Positions 11,901 through 23,215 of a stretch of DNA of 64,000 nucleotides are shown piece by piece. A model generated the notes under the pieces. It worked only from the letters and a program-made list of their open reading frames with translations, was not told the origin of the DNA and searched no databases. Positions within the stretch are counted from its first letter, which is position 1, and every line of letters starts with the position of its first letter. Where the stretch lies: contig CM059973.1 of NCBI GenBank assembly GCA_030490835.1, positions 83,219,221-83,283,220 on the forward strand, written 5' to 3'. Both the position numbers and the translations under genes were made by a program. The DNA comes from Annona cherimola (lineage: Eukaryota; Streptophyta; Magnoliopsida; Magnoliales; Annonaceae).

Positions 11901-14900
11901 CATTTCGAATTTCAAACTCAGGACCCTCACAGAAAGGGGCCAGCCCTGAGCCCCATACAAATGGCAATGTGAAATTCCCTCAGCCAAAAACTGAAGTGAT
12001 TGAATAGGAGGTTTTAGAAAGCATGATAGATATTGGATAATGATATTAGCATGGCATAGGGATGATGCAGCCACAAAATCAATAGAGAAAAATAAGTAAG
12101 CTTTTCAAGAATAATGATGGTTTTTTTGTGATTGAAAATATAGATTTAAATATGTAGGAAGTGTTTGATCCAAAAAAAATGTAGAAAGTGAGATCATAGG
12201 ATGTAGGTATGCATGAAATAATTTTGGAGAGTTTTTTCGATCAGGATTTGGGGTCCTTTTAGCCAATTACTTCCTAAGTAATAGATGCATCAAAAAGAAA
12301 TGTTCAAATTACATTAAAACCAAGACATGGCAAATATTGGCAAAATTTTATATTTTACCTTTTCTCACTTTTCAGCTTGCATGCGTGGCAATGCAGAGCT
12401 AGATTGATAATAGCTCAGCATATAGATGTGTTACATAAACAAAAATGGTAGTAGTGTTTGTAGACTACCACTGGACTAAATTCAATAATCTTTTCCGGTA
12501 TCTTTTGAAAATTACGTAACTTTTTCATATTCTTAAGTGGAGCATCTGAAATTGCATTTTCTTCGTTCAATGAAAAACGATTATTGTACAATTATCTGCA
12601 TGGATCATCATACTTCATGTGCCAACACTAGCAGTGATCATGATCAATACCTGAAAGCCCCTCCTGATGCTGTCAAAATAATTCGCCGGAGTGCCCCCTC
12701 AGGTAGGCCCTGGATACACTGCAGAAAAGAAGACTTCTAAGCATCCCTCAAATTAGAAGATAGGCATTTGCATTGATACATAGGAAAAAGCAAAAACATT
12801 CTTATGCAACAAAGGAAATGAATGAAATTGAAGTATTAGTTTGACAGAAGCTAACTTCCTAACACAGAGCTAGTACCTGGAATATAGCAGAATGCTCCGA
12901 ATCAGCAGGGAGAATTTTTACATTATGCTTATGTGCTAAAGGAAGTACAAATGGGCCTCCCGCAATAAGGGTCTCTTTATTAGCCAATGCTATGTCCTTT
13001 CCTGCTTCTATTGCAGCCACTGTGGGCTATGACAAAAAGATCATATAAAAACTCATACTCAGATCAAGAGCAGATATTTAAGTCAATGTATTATGTGTTT
13101 TTCAAATTAAATAAGAGGAATAATCTTATTAGCCCAAACTAAGCAAATGCCCCACTTAGCCTTCCTCAAAAAATTGATTTAAAAACACTTTTTTTTTGCT
13201 TTTTTCTCTATAACTTATTTATCGAAGTGTATTTAATATATAACTAACTTTTACCATTTTTAGATATCTGTATATATATTTTTTAAGATTTTTAAACATG
13301 GGAGTATTTTAAACATATATATACGCATAGATATTTAAAAACCTCAAAAAATGGTAAAATTCGGTTTATATGTTAAATACACTTAGATAAACAAATGTGT
13401 GGAGAAAAAAACAAAAATATATATTTTAAAATGGATTTTTTGATGTGAGCTAAGCGAGATATTTGCTTAGCCTGAGCTGATAAGATCACTTCTTATTAAA
13501 TAATATTCTCTCAACAACTTATGCACAAGTTATGCTGCAAGCTTAACCTTATATTCTTTGGCTATAGAGACTTCTATCATCATCAAACCAAAAGATTTAC
13601 TTCTCTTACCTTCAAACCTGCACAACCTACAATTCCAGTGACTACTGTTACAGCATCTGGGTGGCGAGCAACCTGAAAATTTTCGAAGCTACATTTAGAC
13701 AATGAAATGTAAGTTACCACAATATAAATTCAAAAGAAAACAGAAAATGATAACAGACCTCTATAAGACCTTCCTCCCCAGGAATTATCTCAGGCTTATG
13801 TTCAGCATCAGCCAAAGCCTCTCTGAGTTCACCAATAAATGACTCATTTCTAACAGAAACCAAGTCGGGCTTGAACGTTTTCACCTACTCAATGAAATAT
13901 GCCATTTGTTTTGAGAACTTTAAAAAGATACTGAAATTCCAACATTCTTTAAGGTGCATTTCGTAGAACCAAATATAATTGAAAGATGGCACAAAATCAG
14001 ACCTACAGAAAAGAATAGTGTGTTCTTTTACACAAGGAAATACATCTTTTTCATTTTATTAATGAGAACAGACAAAAGCAGAGGATGAGGTTTCCAACAA
14101 TAAATAAACGAGACAGAATAACTACCTGATCAGCAAGAAGAGTCACATTAGAGCCAGCTGCCAGAGCAACAACTTTAAATTTGTCTGGGTTCTCAGCTAC
14201 AATGTCTAATGTCTGGAGCACCAGATGCAGTTGTTAATTGACAAATGAAAGATAGATGGCTTAGACACTGGTAAAAAAATCCATTGCCCAATTAGAATAC
14301 ACAATATGAGAAAGGTTGGGGATAAGAAGAGACTAGAGAGGCACTACTGGAATAGCAATTCCTAAAGTTACAAAATAGTGTTCAAAGTTCAAACAGTTAG
14401 TCCGCTGAGTCAGCTGATTTACCCAAGCTCAGGCAAAACTGAGAACACTTGATTTTATGAATCATATGATATCAATCTTCATAAAATGGAAAAAAAAAAG
14501 ATCCTTAACCGACAATATAAATTTCTTAAGCTTCCAAATCCTCATTGAAAAAGCTCAAGCTAATACAAATATGTCTACAAAACCTTTTTTCTTTTCTTTT
14601 GAACTTTCGAAGAATACAGTGTAGATGATGATGATGATGGGATATGAAAACGAAAAAGAACTTTAAAAAAAAAAGAAAAAAGAAAAATTAGTCTTGAATA
14701 CTAGAGATTGCACACCTGAGTTCCAATGGAACCTGTTGATCCAACGATTGAGATAGGCTTAGGACCAACCCATGTCCTCTTGCTGGACTCTGCTACAGCT
14801 CGTCCAGGCCAGGCTGGCGGTGGTGCTTGTGCAGAGCAAGAAACCCTCCTTCCAATAGCAGTCCTGCTTTCCTTCCTCTTAAAAGCAAACCCACCTGAAA

Positions 14901-16982
14901 ATTAAAAGTAGCAAAAGAATTAAATTTCAAATCTGAAGCCAATGATGGACAAGAATTACAAAAACAATGAAAGTAAATAGGAAGAATTATCACTGCAAAA
15001 TATGACATGCAGATCTGACAAAAAAATCAATTAAGTCAATTGTAATTCTAATTTTGGCAAATGAACAAGATAACTCAATGCAGGAGAACAGCAGACGAGT
15101 GAATGGAGCACCCAGCAAAGTGGACTTCCAAAGTCACCCATAACACTTGAACACAGCTGATCCATAAAACATACTGCCAGCATGAAGAACATCAAATGAA
15201 ATGGTAATCAGAGCTGCTTCACAGACTGACATACAGGTTATGTAAGGAAACAGCATTCTAACACTGAATGTACATTCAAATGGAATGCCAAAGCCACCTG
15301 TCGCAATGCAATAACTTCAGACATGTCAGTGGAGAGGCTTATACAGGAATTTCTGAGAAAATGATAACATGTCCAAATGGGCAAAACTTATGAGACAATA
15401 CCATATAATTTTGGAAAGAAAACCAAATCTGGATGGATACAAGTGACTTTATCTTCATCTTGAGTACAATCAGCAACAAAAACCACCCAGTTCATAAGCA
15501 CAGAGCGTCACCAAACACATGGGTTGCAAGTACACACACACAGAGCAACCAAATCCAGTAACTGCACTCTTATCTCATTAATAAAGTATATAATATATAC
15601 TAATGGAACACCCACCATGGGACAAATGCTCTTGACAGTTACAAGTGAGTGCCTGATTTGATCTAGGTGTCTGCACCATGATCTGATCCAAATATGGACA
15701 TCATGATCTCATTCGAATATTTACTCGGTAGAATCAGAAACTACAATGGGGACAAACACTCTAGACAATTAAGTCTGATGCATTCATCATCATCCAACCC
15801 TTATCCCAGCCAATTAGGGCGTTCAGCTAAACAAACTTATCATGCCATGCCATGTCTTGACGTCAGCAGTTGTAATAAAGACTTGGCAATTTTTCGCAAC
15901 AGCGATCAACCCAGTAAACCGTTCTTTGCGCTTGGAGCTCCTAACAAGACCATGAAGATAGTAATCATAGGTTATTTGAAATAAACAACGTTAATGAAGC
16001 ATTTTTATCATATCCGTATTCTTTTACAGATCAAAAGAAAAGACAATTAATTGAGCACCAGACAATTCATCCCTCGACCAAAGAGCACAAAGGAAAATAA
16101 AGTTGTACCGGACCTCTAAGCTTCTAAAATTTTGCTTCACGAGAACAGAAAATGTCAATAATCTAAAGAGTAGAGGTTTGAGGAGAAAGAGAAGCAGCAT
16201 TAAAGATGGGAGGAAATTTCATTTTGAGCTTCAAAAACTTGGTTTTACCACAAGCTACAGAAATACACCCATCCATACCTTGCAAATAATACTGAACAAT
16301 CAGAATGGAATATTTCTTGAAAGAAAAACTGTATTCAGTATACAATAGCTCAAATGAACTTTAAGAACTACATCGCCCCTCCTGGTTTCATGCTTTTTTC
16401 TTACACTTCTACGCAATGGCAAACCAACAAAGAAAACATCTGAAAATTCTCTTTCCAGAACAAATATCACAGAAAGATAAAAAATAAAAACGAATAAATT
16501 AATAGCATCAATGAAATAGGCGTAAACTTCCAAAAGAAAACCATCCAAAAAAAAAAAAATTTCTACCGAAGCATAAGAAAGCAGAAAACAACAGTTCAGT
16601 CGTCATCTTCTTAAGTCGTTATTCGAAATAGTCCAAAATCGCTCACTTCAGAAATCAGTTCTAAAAAAATAAATAAAAAGAAGAAACACAACATTTTCCT
16701 GCTGCAGAAAGTTCCCAACTTTTTGAGCCTTCGGATTATTTTTTGCCCGGAAAAAAAAATGGAATTCAATAAAGAAGAAAGAGGAGATGAGGAAAAGTCG
16801 TAGGAGAGACGAGTAGAAAAGCTCCACGAATTCAATGAGCTCATCAGGTCGATGAAAGAGCAGAAAAGAGGTTGAAAAGGAACGAGAAAGCTGTTACCTT
16901 GGAGTTTGTTGAGGCTTCCCCTGCTGGAATCCATGAAGGAGATGGCAGAGATTTCTGCTGGGAAAGAAAGCTGGAGAGCCAT
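8943..16982 (-). CDS. DXR: 1-deoxy-D-xylulose 5-phosphate reductoisomerase, chloroplastic
   Basis: Converts DXP to 2-C-methyl-D-erythritol 4-phosphate with NADPH and a divalent metal, the committed step of the plastid MEP isoprenoid pathway. Twelve exons join in frame with GT-AG borders: 16982-16898, 14894-14716, 14212-14126, 13884-13759, 13672-13610, 13026-12877, 12718-12651, 11874-11763, 11651-11547, 11296-11175, 9588-9442, 9111-8943. The 1413-nt CDS gives 470 aa (plant DXRs are about 470-480). Visible: a transit peptide starting [11 protein letters not shown]; the SCSA and [10 protein letters not shown] boundary region; NADPH loop GSTGSIG (80-86); ANKET (195-199); metal ligands D222, E224 and E293; SGGAF (248-252); H271; N289 and K290; C-terminus LHPIHA. 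All catalytic residues are present. Leu335 (LGLPDMRLP) sits where Arabidopsis has Trp; E. coli has Glu there, so the site tolerates change. Introns 5 and 10 carry MITEs. Confidence 0.97.
9818..10296. mobile_element. Mutator-like foldback MITE in DXR intron 10
   Basis: Both ends read GGGTTAATTTCAAAT inward, and the arms stay complementary for over 100 bp, with repeated ATACCCACTAAGT words. The flanks are TAAAGCTTT (9809-9817) and TAAAACTTT (10297-10305), a 9-bp duplication with one mismatch as expected for Mutator-like transposition. Length is 479 bp with no coding capacity. It lies between DXR exons 10 and 11 and should be removed by splicing. Confidence 0.85.
10694..10719. repeat. A26 homopolymer in DXR intron 10
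   Basis: An uninterrupted run of A on the plus strand. No retroposed body is recognisable on its left. Confidence 0.9.
13122..13487. mobile_element. Foldback MITE in DXR intron 5
   Basis: The whole 366-bp block is an imperfect palindrome. The left end AATCTTATTAGCCCAAACTA pairs with the right end (complement GATCTTATCAGCTCAGGCTA), and the arms match through to a centre near 13305. It shares the arm sequence (TTTTACCATTTTT and a TAAGTGTATTTAA-like word) with the elements at 33455, 42148, 53480 and 56489. It sits wholly within intron 5 (13027-13609). Confidence 0.8.
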
Positions 16983-17016
16983 TGGCGTTCTGGTAGGGAG
17001 GGAGGGAGGGAGAAAT

Positions 17017-17064
17017 TTATTTGCTCTGCTCCAAATCCAATCCCACTTCCAGTCCCACTCCCAT
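17017..17064 (-). CDS. Upstream ORF in the likely DXR leader, 15 aa
   Basis: An ATG in strong context (CCGCCATGGG) at 17064 opens a 15-codon frame (start MGVGLEVG) that stops at 17017, 34 nt before the DXR start. If the transcript begins upstream of 17064, this uORF would reduce translation of the main frame. The transcription start is unknown. Confidence 0.45.
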   Translation of the reverse strand: MGVGLEVGLDLEQSK

Positions 17065-17199
17065 GGCGGGGAAATGACAACTGACTTCAATAAAACACGC
17101 CACTTGCGCACGTTAGACATATTTATTTATTTATTTCTCTTTTTTTTGAAAAAAAAAAGAAGAAGAAGAAGAAAACAAGTAGTTTCTGCGCCTGTGCTC

Positions 17200-17207
17200 C
17201 CACGTGG
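17200..17207. promoter_or_regulatory. G-box in the DXR upstream region
   Basis: The palindrome CCACGTGG lies about 220 bp upstream of the DXR start codon. G-boxes bind bZIP and bHLH factors such as HY5 and PIFs, which regulate plastid isoprenoid genes. Function here is inferred from sequence and position only. A TATA-like AT stretch follows at about 17118-17137. Confidence 0.5.
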
Positions 17208-17299
17208 TTGGACCCTTACGACGGGACCCACCTCATAGGATGATAGGAGGAGATCTCTCGCACGAATTTGGACCAGATAGATTAGATCGACGTAAAATA

Positions 17300-20296
17300 A
17301 ATAATACAACGAGTGCGCGCGTGACCCTTTCTTTGTTTTTTTTTTTTTTTTACCCCTCTGGCACTCCGCCTCTTCATCAGAATTCACGGTTGGCACGTAA
17401 ACCCTTCAATCCATCACAAATTGGCTCTGGCGTGTGGCTATTATATTAAATAGACGGATCATCATCCTTTACAGCTGGTTATTACTTAGCTCAATAACAA
17501 CTTAATTTATTATATTTTTTTATTTTTAACTTTTTTAGATTCTTATATTTTTATAAAATTTCAAAAATAAAAATCTGCATTTTATTATGTGTACGAGGGT
17601 ACAAGATGAGAGGAAATTTTTTTTATCTTTAAGATCTTGTAAAAATCATATCCAATAATTAAAAATGCTAAAATTTTCTATAAACTAAATATGCATAAGC
17701 TTCCATCAAAAAAATATGCATAAGCCCACGTAAAATGAGAAAAATATATATAAGATTGTTTCTTAATTAAGTAATAATGGAGTAGATAGGATCATTATAT
17801 ATTATATAAAGAATAATAATCTTGTACGTTGTGTTGTTATTTAGCTTAGTAATAATTTTATATATTTTAGATTTTTATTTTTATATAGGATATAGATTTA
17901 GTCTGGATATCAAACCGTATTATTTTACATTTGTTACATATTTTTATAAAATTTAAAATAAAATTTTTTCACTTATCTCGCACTTTTCGGCACATAAAAG
18001 GGTAAATTTTTTTTATTTTTAATTTTTTATAAAAAAAATAGTTTGAAGAATTCGAAAATAGTAAATCTTGGAATGTGAACTAAATATACATAGGCTTATT
18101 TAAAAGGACAAAACTAAGTTAAGTAATAATTAAGTATACATATTATTATCAGTGTATGCAAGCACCTCTAATTTCCCTTTAAACGGTTTTTTTTTTTTTA
18201 ATAAAACGTCTTCATGTTGAATTGGCCGTAATTGTCCTAATGCTTTGACTGTTTCTGTCATTCATAAATCGAGCTTTGTTTTTGCTATTAAGTTTTATTT
18301 TAAATAAAATAACTCCATGACTCCTTATCTGTGATCTTTATATCTGGGGTCTTTTGATCTCACAGCAAAATAAGTTAGAAAAGGTTATTATGATAAAATC
18401 CTCGACTTTAGCTGGCCGGGTAGATACTCTCTTTAAAAATTTTAACTCATTATTTTTTTTATCTATTTGATTACTATTATTTTATTTATTTATTTATTAG
18501 TCCTAGTGCTGCCACTTTCAATTCCGTCCCCGCAGAAAGTATTTCCACTCCAACAAATAAAATAAAATGAAATTGTCAACGAACCACTATTTGAATGGTC
18601 ACTGATGATGGGATTGCACCAGCAAGACAGCTTCCGGGATGAGTCACAGCACACTACTCCTGATTCTTGAGTCAGGTCCGATCGAGGGCATATGGGTATA
18701 TATACTATCATAGAGCAATGCAATCGTGACACACGACGCAGAAATTAAAAAGAAAACGTGACCATGAAATCGTTGACTGTCGCTTTTCTATTGGCACGTA
18801 GCATCTAATGCTCAAGGGTAGGGTGTGGAATTTTACACGATGCGTGAAAAGCATGTGTTGAATTCGAGATGCGTTTTCAGAATCGGAATTTATTTTTATT
18901 TTTATTTTATTTTTTGTATTTATACACTGTAACGTACAATTAATACTAAAGTATCCGAGTTTATAAATCTTCAATTTTTTACAAACGAAAATTTTACTAG
19001 TATTATCACCCACCGTATTTTTCTTTCTTTTACAAAAACAGACCTGCATGCCCCTCGAAACTGCAGGCCCCACTTTTGAGTACTTGCCAATGCCCTCAAT
19101 TGAAATGAAGACGGCCCAGTTATGAGCAGGATCGAGCATGGTCCCTTTGCATGCCCAAAAAAATTGGCGGATGCATGCACGTGACATGTCCCGACAGGCT
19201 GAAAATGACAGGAGTAGTCGAGTCCCGTGAGTGTGAAGAGCAAAACTTGGAAATGAATGTCTCAGAAAAAAATTTAAAATAAATTTAAATTGTGATATTA
19301 TTAGGATTGTGACTAGTGAGAACAAGAATAAAATTAAATATACTAGATTATTGTATAAGAATTATAAAAAATCAGAATAGAATTTTTTTTTTAATGTTAC
19401 ATCCTAAAATCATACTTTACAATATCTCATTTTTTCACCTAATTATTACAAATAAACCTGTAAATCCTTACAAATTTCTTACAAATCAAATCCCATGAAT
19501 CCTTATAACATCAATGAAGAGATTATTGCTCCTAATGTGAGAGACTATTGCTCCTCTACCATAAGTATGATATGAGAGTTCAACCTAAAATGAAATGCGT
19601 CCTTGGTGGGTAAGAATGGAGAATTATTAATACAAAAGGTAAGGCTGTTGTATAATTTAAGTATGTTTAGGAAGTAATCAAACTTTTAGTTAAAAAATTT
19701 TTAACATAAAAGCTTTCAGATTAATAAACAATAATGTGATATACTATAAGTAATTATGACGAGTAAAGAGAATAAAATTAAAATAGATACGTTAATTGTA
19801 AGAATAGTTGTCTAGAAATAATTGAAAATATAATAGTTATATAGAAAACTGTAAAAAATAATTTTAAAATAGAGTAATTATGAAAAATAAAAAAATTTAG
19901 TTTGAAAACTTTTTATGGTAAACAATATACCCTTAAGATATACTAAAACATAAGTAGTAATAAAGAGTGTTAAAGGGTTTTTTTTTTTTTTTTTTTTTAG
20001 TTTTACGTTTTACCAAAAGGACACGTAACTAACACGCTTCCTATGTAATTAGCCCTTCATTGACGCATTAGTATGTGAGAAAACAGATCCTAATATAGGT
20101 GTTTGCATTTTTTCAATGCAACCCACCAACATCCCATGAGTGTATTTTTTCAATGGAAACCCACGAACATCCCATGAGGTGCTTGATAGGACAGCACTTC
20201 GAATCGAAGAATGAAGGGTGAAAATATAAACTGCAGACGTCCTGTCGTTTCCATTAAGCTGTACAAATTATTTGTTAGTGCATGGGCTACGCCCTT
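17300..20296. other. AT-rich intergenic DNA upstream of DXR
   Basis: No gene recognised. Two loosely similar AT-rich blocks (about 17480-17790 and 17835-18140) share words such as TTTTTATAAAATTT and AACTAAATAT-CATA, suggesting an old direct duplication. A poly-T of 22 bases is at 19979-19999. The minus-strand frames near 18490-19325 have no recognisable domain. Confidence 0.5.
19660..19945. repeat. Dispersed AT-rich repeat, family W
   Basis: Shares order and wording (AATGTGATAT, GTAAAGAGAATAAAATTAAA, AATAATTGAAAATAT) with blocks at 22215-22470, 24140-24400, 43525-43785 and 44700-44975, some in the opposite orientation. Boundaries and class are not defined. Confidence 0.5.
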
Positions 20297-20791
20297 ATGA
20301 AACTACTCTTTTGTGTAATCATTTTTATTTTTAATATTTTGATGACCAATGAAGAATTCGGTTCATTTATTGTAATTATTTATGTTATTATATAAACTCT
20401 TTCACTTATCTAATATCATTGTGCATGGGCCTACCTATAAATGTGTAAAATCAATACAATAAAATCATTTAATAAACAATTTTAAAATAATGTTTTCAAT
20501 AACTAAACTTCCAAAATATCATAACTATGCAGATAAATTATTTTATAAAGTAATTATATTCTAATATATATTTGAATGAATCTTAGTTTTTTCCTAATTT
20601 ACATATGAATATATTTATTTTAAGTAAGTGTGACCCATGCAAATATTTAATTTGGATAAAACTAGGTCTCCTAGCTAAATCATGATGTTAAATGTAACGA
20701 ATGAATTAGATTTTATATTAATTAATAACGTATTAAAAATGGAAGGAATATGGAATCGCTTTTATATAACCTAGTTATATAGAAATGTAAC
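20297..20791 (-). repeat. Dispersed element of the TTCTATGTAAC family, copy E
   Basis: About 500 bp, starting near a TGTGTAATC tip and ending TTATATAGAAATGTAACC. Shares internal blocks (TTGTAATTATTTATG-like, AATAAAATCATTTAATA, GTCTCCTAGCTAAATCATGA) with the copies at 20823, 34278, 55397 and 57110. No coding capacity. Confidence 0.65.
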
Positions 20792-20794
20792 CTC

Positions 20795-20820
20795 ATATAT
20801 ATATATATATATATATATAT
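20795..20820. repeat. (AT)n microsatellite between two repeat copies
   Basis: About 13 AT units separate copies E and F of the dispersed family. Confidence 0.9.
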
Positions 20821-20822
20821 AA

Positions 20823-21309
20823 AGAACCTACGTAACCCTTTTTATTTTTAATATCTTAATGGTTGATGAAAAATCCACTTTATCTATTGTATTTAACATA
20901 ATTATATTGTCATGAAAACCTATCATTTGTTTAATATCATCATGTATGACTCAATTTACGAATGTGTAAAATCAATATAATAAAACGGTTAATACTAAAA
21001 ATAAAATTTAAAGTAATATTTTCAACATCTAGAATATCACTACGGCTTGGATAAATAATTTTATAAAATTTTATTATATTTAATATATATGTTAATCAAT
21101 TTAATCATTTTTCCTAATTTGCACACAAAGTTATCTATTTTTAAGCAAATGTAATTGAAGCACATACTTGTTTATATGAAATATGGTATCTCATTAAAGA
21201 AGTAATATTAGATATAACGAATGAATTAAATTTTATATCAATCATCAATATATTAAAATTTAAGAGAGTTATATAGAACCACTTTTATGTAACTTGGTTT
21301 CACATAATT
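20823..21309 (-). repeat. Dispersed element of the TTCTATGTAAC family, copy F
   Basis: Same orientation and internal order as copy E: GTAACCCTTTTTATTTTTAA at one end and TATAGAACCACTTTTATGTA at the other. Diverged by roughly a quarter of positions by eye. Confidence 0.65.
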
Positions 21310-21400
21310 CTCTCCATTTTTAGGATATTGAGGATTGTTGCAAAATATAAAATCATAGACATCAATGTTGTTTCAATTAAGGTGTTTATATTATATATAT

Positions 21401-21820
21401 GTGCTTCACTTTTATATAACTCGCTGCATTATTAATTAATAGAAAACTTACTTCAACCATTATATTTAACATTACTTTGTTTAGCTAAAAGATCAAGTTT
21501 CATCAAAATTAAAAATATACATAGGCCACACTTGTATAAAAATATATATTAAAATGTAATAATATTTTATAAATTTATTTATTTACATAAGAATTATGTT
21601 TTAGATGGTTTACAGGTTAAAAAATATAATTTTAAAATTAATATTCGTCATCAAAACTATATTAATTTTATACAATTATAGATAAGACTCATAAACAATG
21701 ATGCCAGACATGCAAGAATTCTTATAATAATATAAATACCACTAAATGAAATAGATGAAGTTGATTTTTTATTAATTAAGAATGTAAAATTAGAAAGGGC
21801 TGCATAGAAAAAAGGTTTCT
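21401..21820 (+). repeat. Dispersed element of the TTCTATGTAAC family, copy G
   Basis: Begins GTGCTTCACTTTTATATAAC, contains the ACATTACTTTGTTTAGCTAA and AAAGATCAAGTTTCATC words in the orientation opposite to E and F, and ends GGGCTGCATAGAAAAAAGG. More decayed than the other copies. Confidence 0.5.
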
Positions 21821-22539
21821 CATAAGCATATATTACATATTGGCTTGGTGGGATTTTTATTGGACAGTTAAAATTAAATGAATGAAATATATTTCGACTC
21901 GGGAATCAAACTAGGAAAGGATCAACATGCTCGACTTTGAAATGACGCGTGCCTGTGGATATATAAATCTAGCAAGGAAAGGCCTTATGTGCCTCCATCT
22001 CAGGCATCGCATTCACGTGAAGTGTCAAAGGACACTCTTGAATGTATAAAAAACAAAAAATCGTCCTCTCTATCGTGCAAATATAATCGAGCTGTCAGAC
22101 ATCCTCGTGCATCACAGTATCAGGCACGAATGTATCATGGGATGGCATTTGTGCATGGTAACACTTTTTAGGGGGAGCATGTAATTTTAAGAAAGTGGGT
22201 TGGGCCCAAACGCATCTATCATATTAAAGATGTGGTTATTTATACTTAAAAATTTGCAATCTAAAATTTTTCACGTATTATAATTACCTTATTTTTAATT
22301 ATTTCTTCTTAACTACTCACACAATTAACTTATTTATTTTAATTTTATTTTCTTTACTTCTTATCATTATTCTTATCATATTATATCGTTTTTTATATTT
22401 TAAAAACTTTTGCACAAAATTTTTTTATTAAAATTTTTTTATCACTTTCTAAACATACCCTAAATATCAAACTCTTTTGTTTTGAATCTGTTTAGATCGT
22501 CATAATTCAATCTGGAAAATCAAAATGGACCAACATATT
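21821..22539. other. Intergenic DNA
   Basis: Contains a family W block (about 22215-22470, ending CTAAACATACCCTAAAT). Nothing coding recognised. Confidence 0.55.
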
Positions 22540-23215
22540 CGGTTTACGTTCGTATTTCTTGTGATTGGTAAAACTACTCTTTATAGACTTAGATTCCTTC
22601 GCACCAAAAGGGAGAGTGCATCCAAAGCTATAATGAGGTTTCCATTTAAGGGGCGTGCAAAAATAGCCTGGAGATACCAACCGAGCTGTTGGTCTGTTGG
22701 TGGAGCGTTACCAACCGAGCTGTTGGTAGAGCGTCCGGAGCAAAGGTCTAGAGTTCGAATCTCACCTTAAGATTTCGAGGACAAAATTGTTGTGGGAGTG
22801 TTGGTCTCCCTTTCGGTTGGTGGAAACTGTGTCTTCCTAATTCTTTGGTGGAGCTGTGTGTCTCCTGATTTGTATGAATGTCTCAGAGCTTCAGTGTAAT
22901 ATGTGTTGAGACGTATGTAAATATACCCATCAAAAAAAAAAAAAAAGCCTGGAGATTGTGGACGAGAACGAATGCAGACCTAGGAATGGATGTCTCTGTT
23001 ACAAACCAATGAACGGGTGATTCCTTCACCCCATAGGGAGATCGCATCCAATTCTTCATTGATGCTCGATGATTGTTGCCATTTGGAAGGGTGTGCGAAA
23101 ATCTTGTTGTTACAGATTTCTTCACACCTTAGGAAAATTGCATCCAAAACTATGATGTATGCTCCGTCATTGATTTTTACTGATAGTTGGTTTCCAAATC
23201 GAAGAAAGTGAGCAC
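22540..23215. repeat. Unidentified repeat R, copy 1 (interrupted by a SINE)
   Basis: Matches 25915-26440 along its length outside the SINE: GGTAAAACTACTCTT(T/A)ATAG, TTACAAACCAATGAA(C/T)GG and GATTGCATCCAAAACTATGA-like words. Inside each copy are about three degenerate units of roughly 100-115 bp, each opening GATTCCTTC(A/G)(C/G)ACC. No open frame spans it. Class unknown. Confidence 0.75.
22676..22945 (+). mobile_element. tRNA-derived SINE with target-site duplication
   Basis: About 270 bp. A pol III A-box-like stretch (AGCTGTTGGTAGAGCG, about 22719-22734) and a B-box-like GAGTTCGAATCTC (22751-22763) mark a tRNA-related head; the body ends in an A14-15 tail at 22932-22946. AGCCTGGAGAT flanks both sides (22665-22675 and 22946-22956), an 11-bp target duplication. 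The 18-nt word starting ACCAACCGAGCTG occurs at 22676 and again at 22710, a partial duplication of the head. The related repeat at 26033-26043 has the uninterrupted target AGCCTGAAGAT. Confidence 0.88.

Noticed and set aside
16844..17120. Longer minus-strand frames through the DXR start as N-terminal extensions
   Set aside because: One is out of frame with DXR after the first exon; the other runs past the splice donor at 16897. The [11 protein letters not shown] start matches plant DXR N-termini and the splice phase.
22710..22790. Possible tRNA gene from A-box and B-box-like words
   Set aside because: The acceptor stem and cloverleaf do not form, the body continues to a poly-A tail, and an 11-bp target duplication flanks it; a SINE explains all of this.
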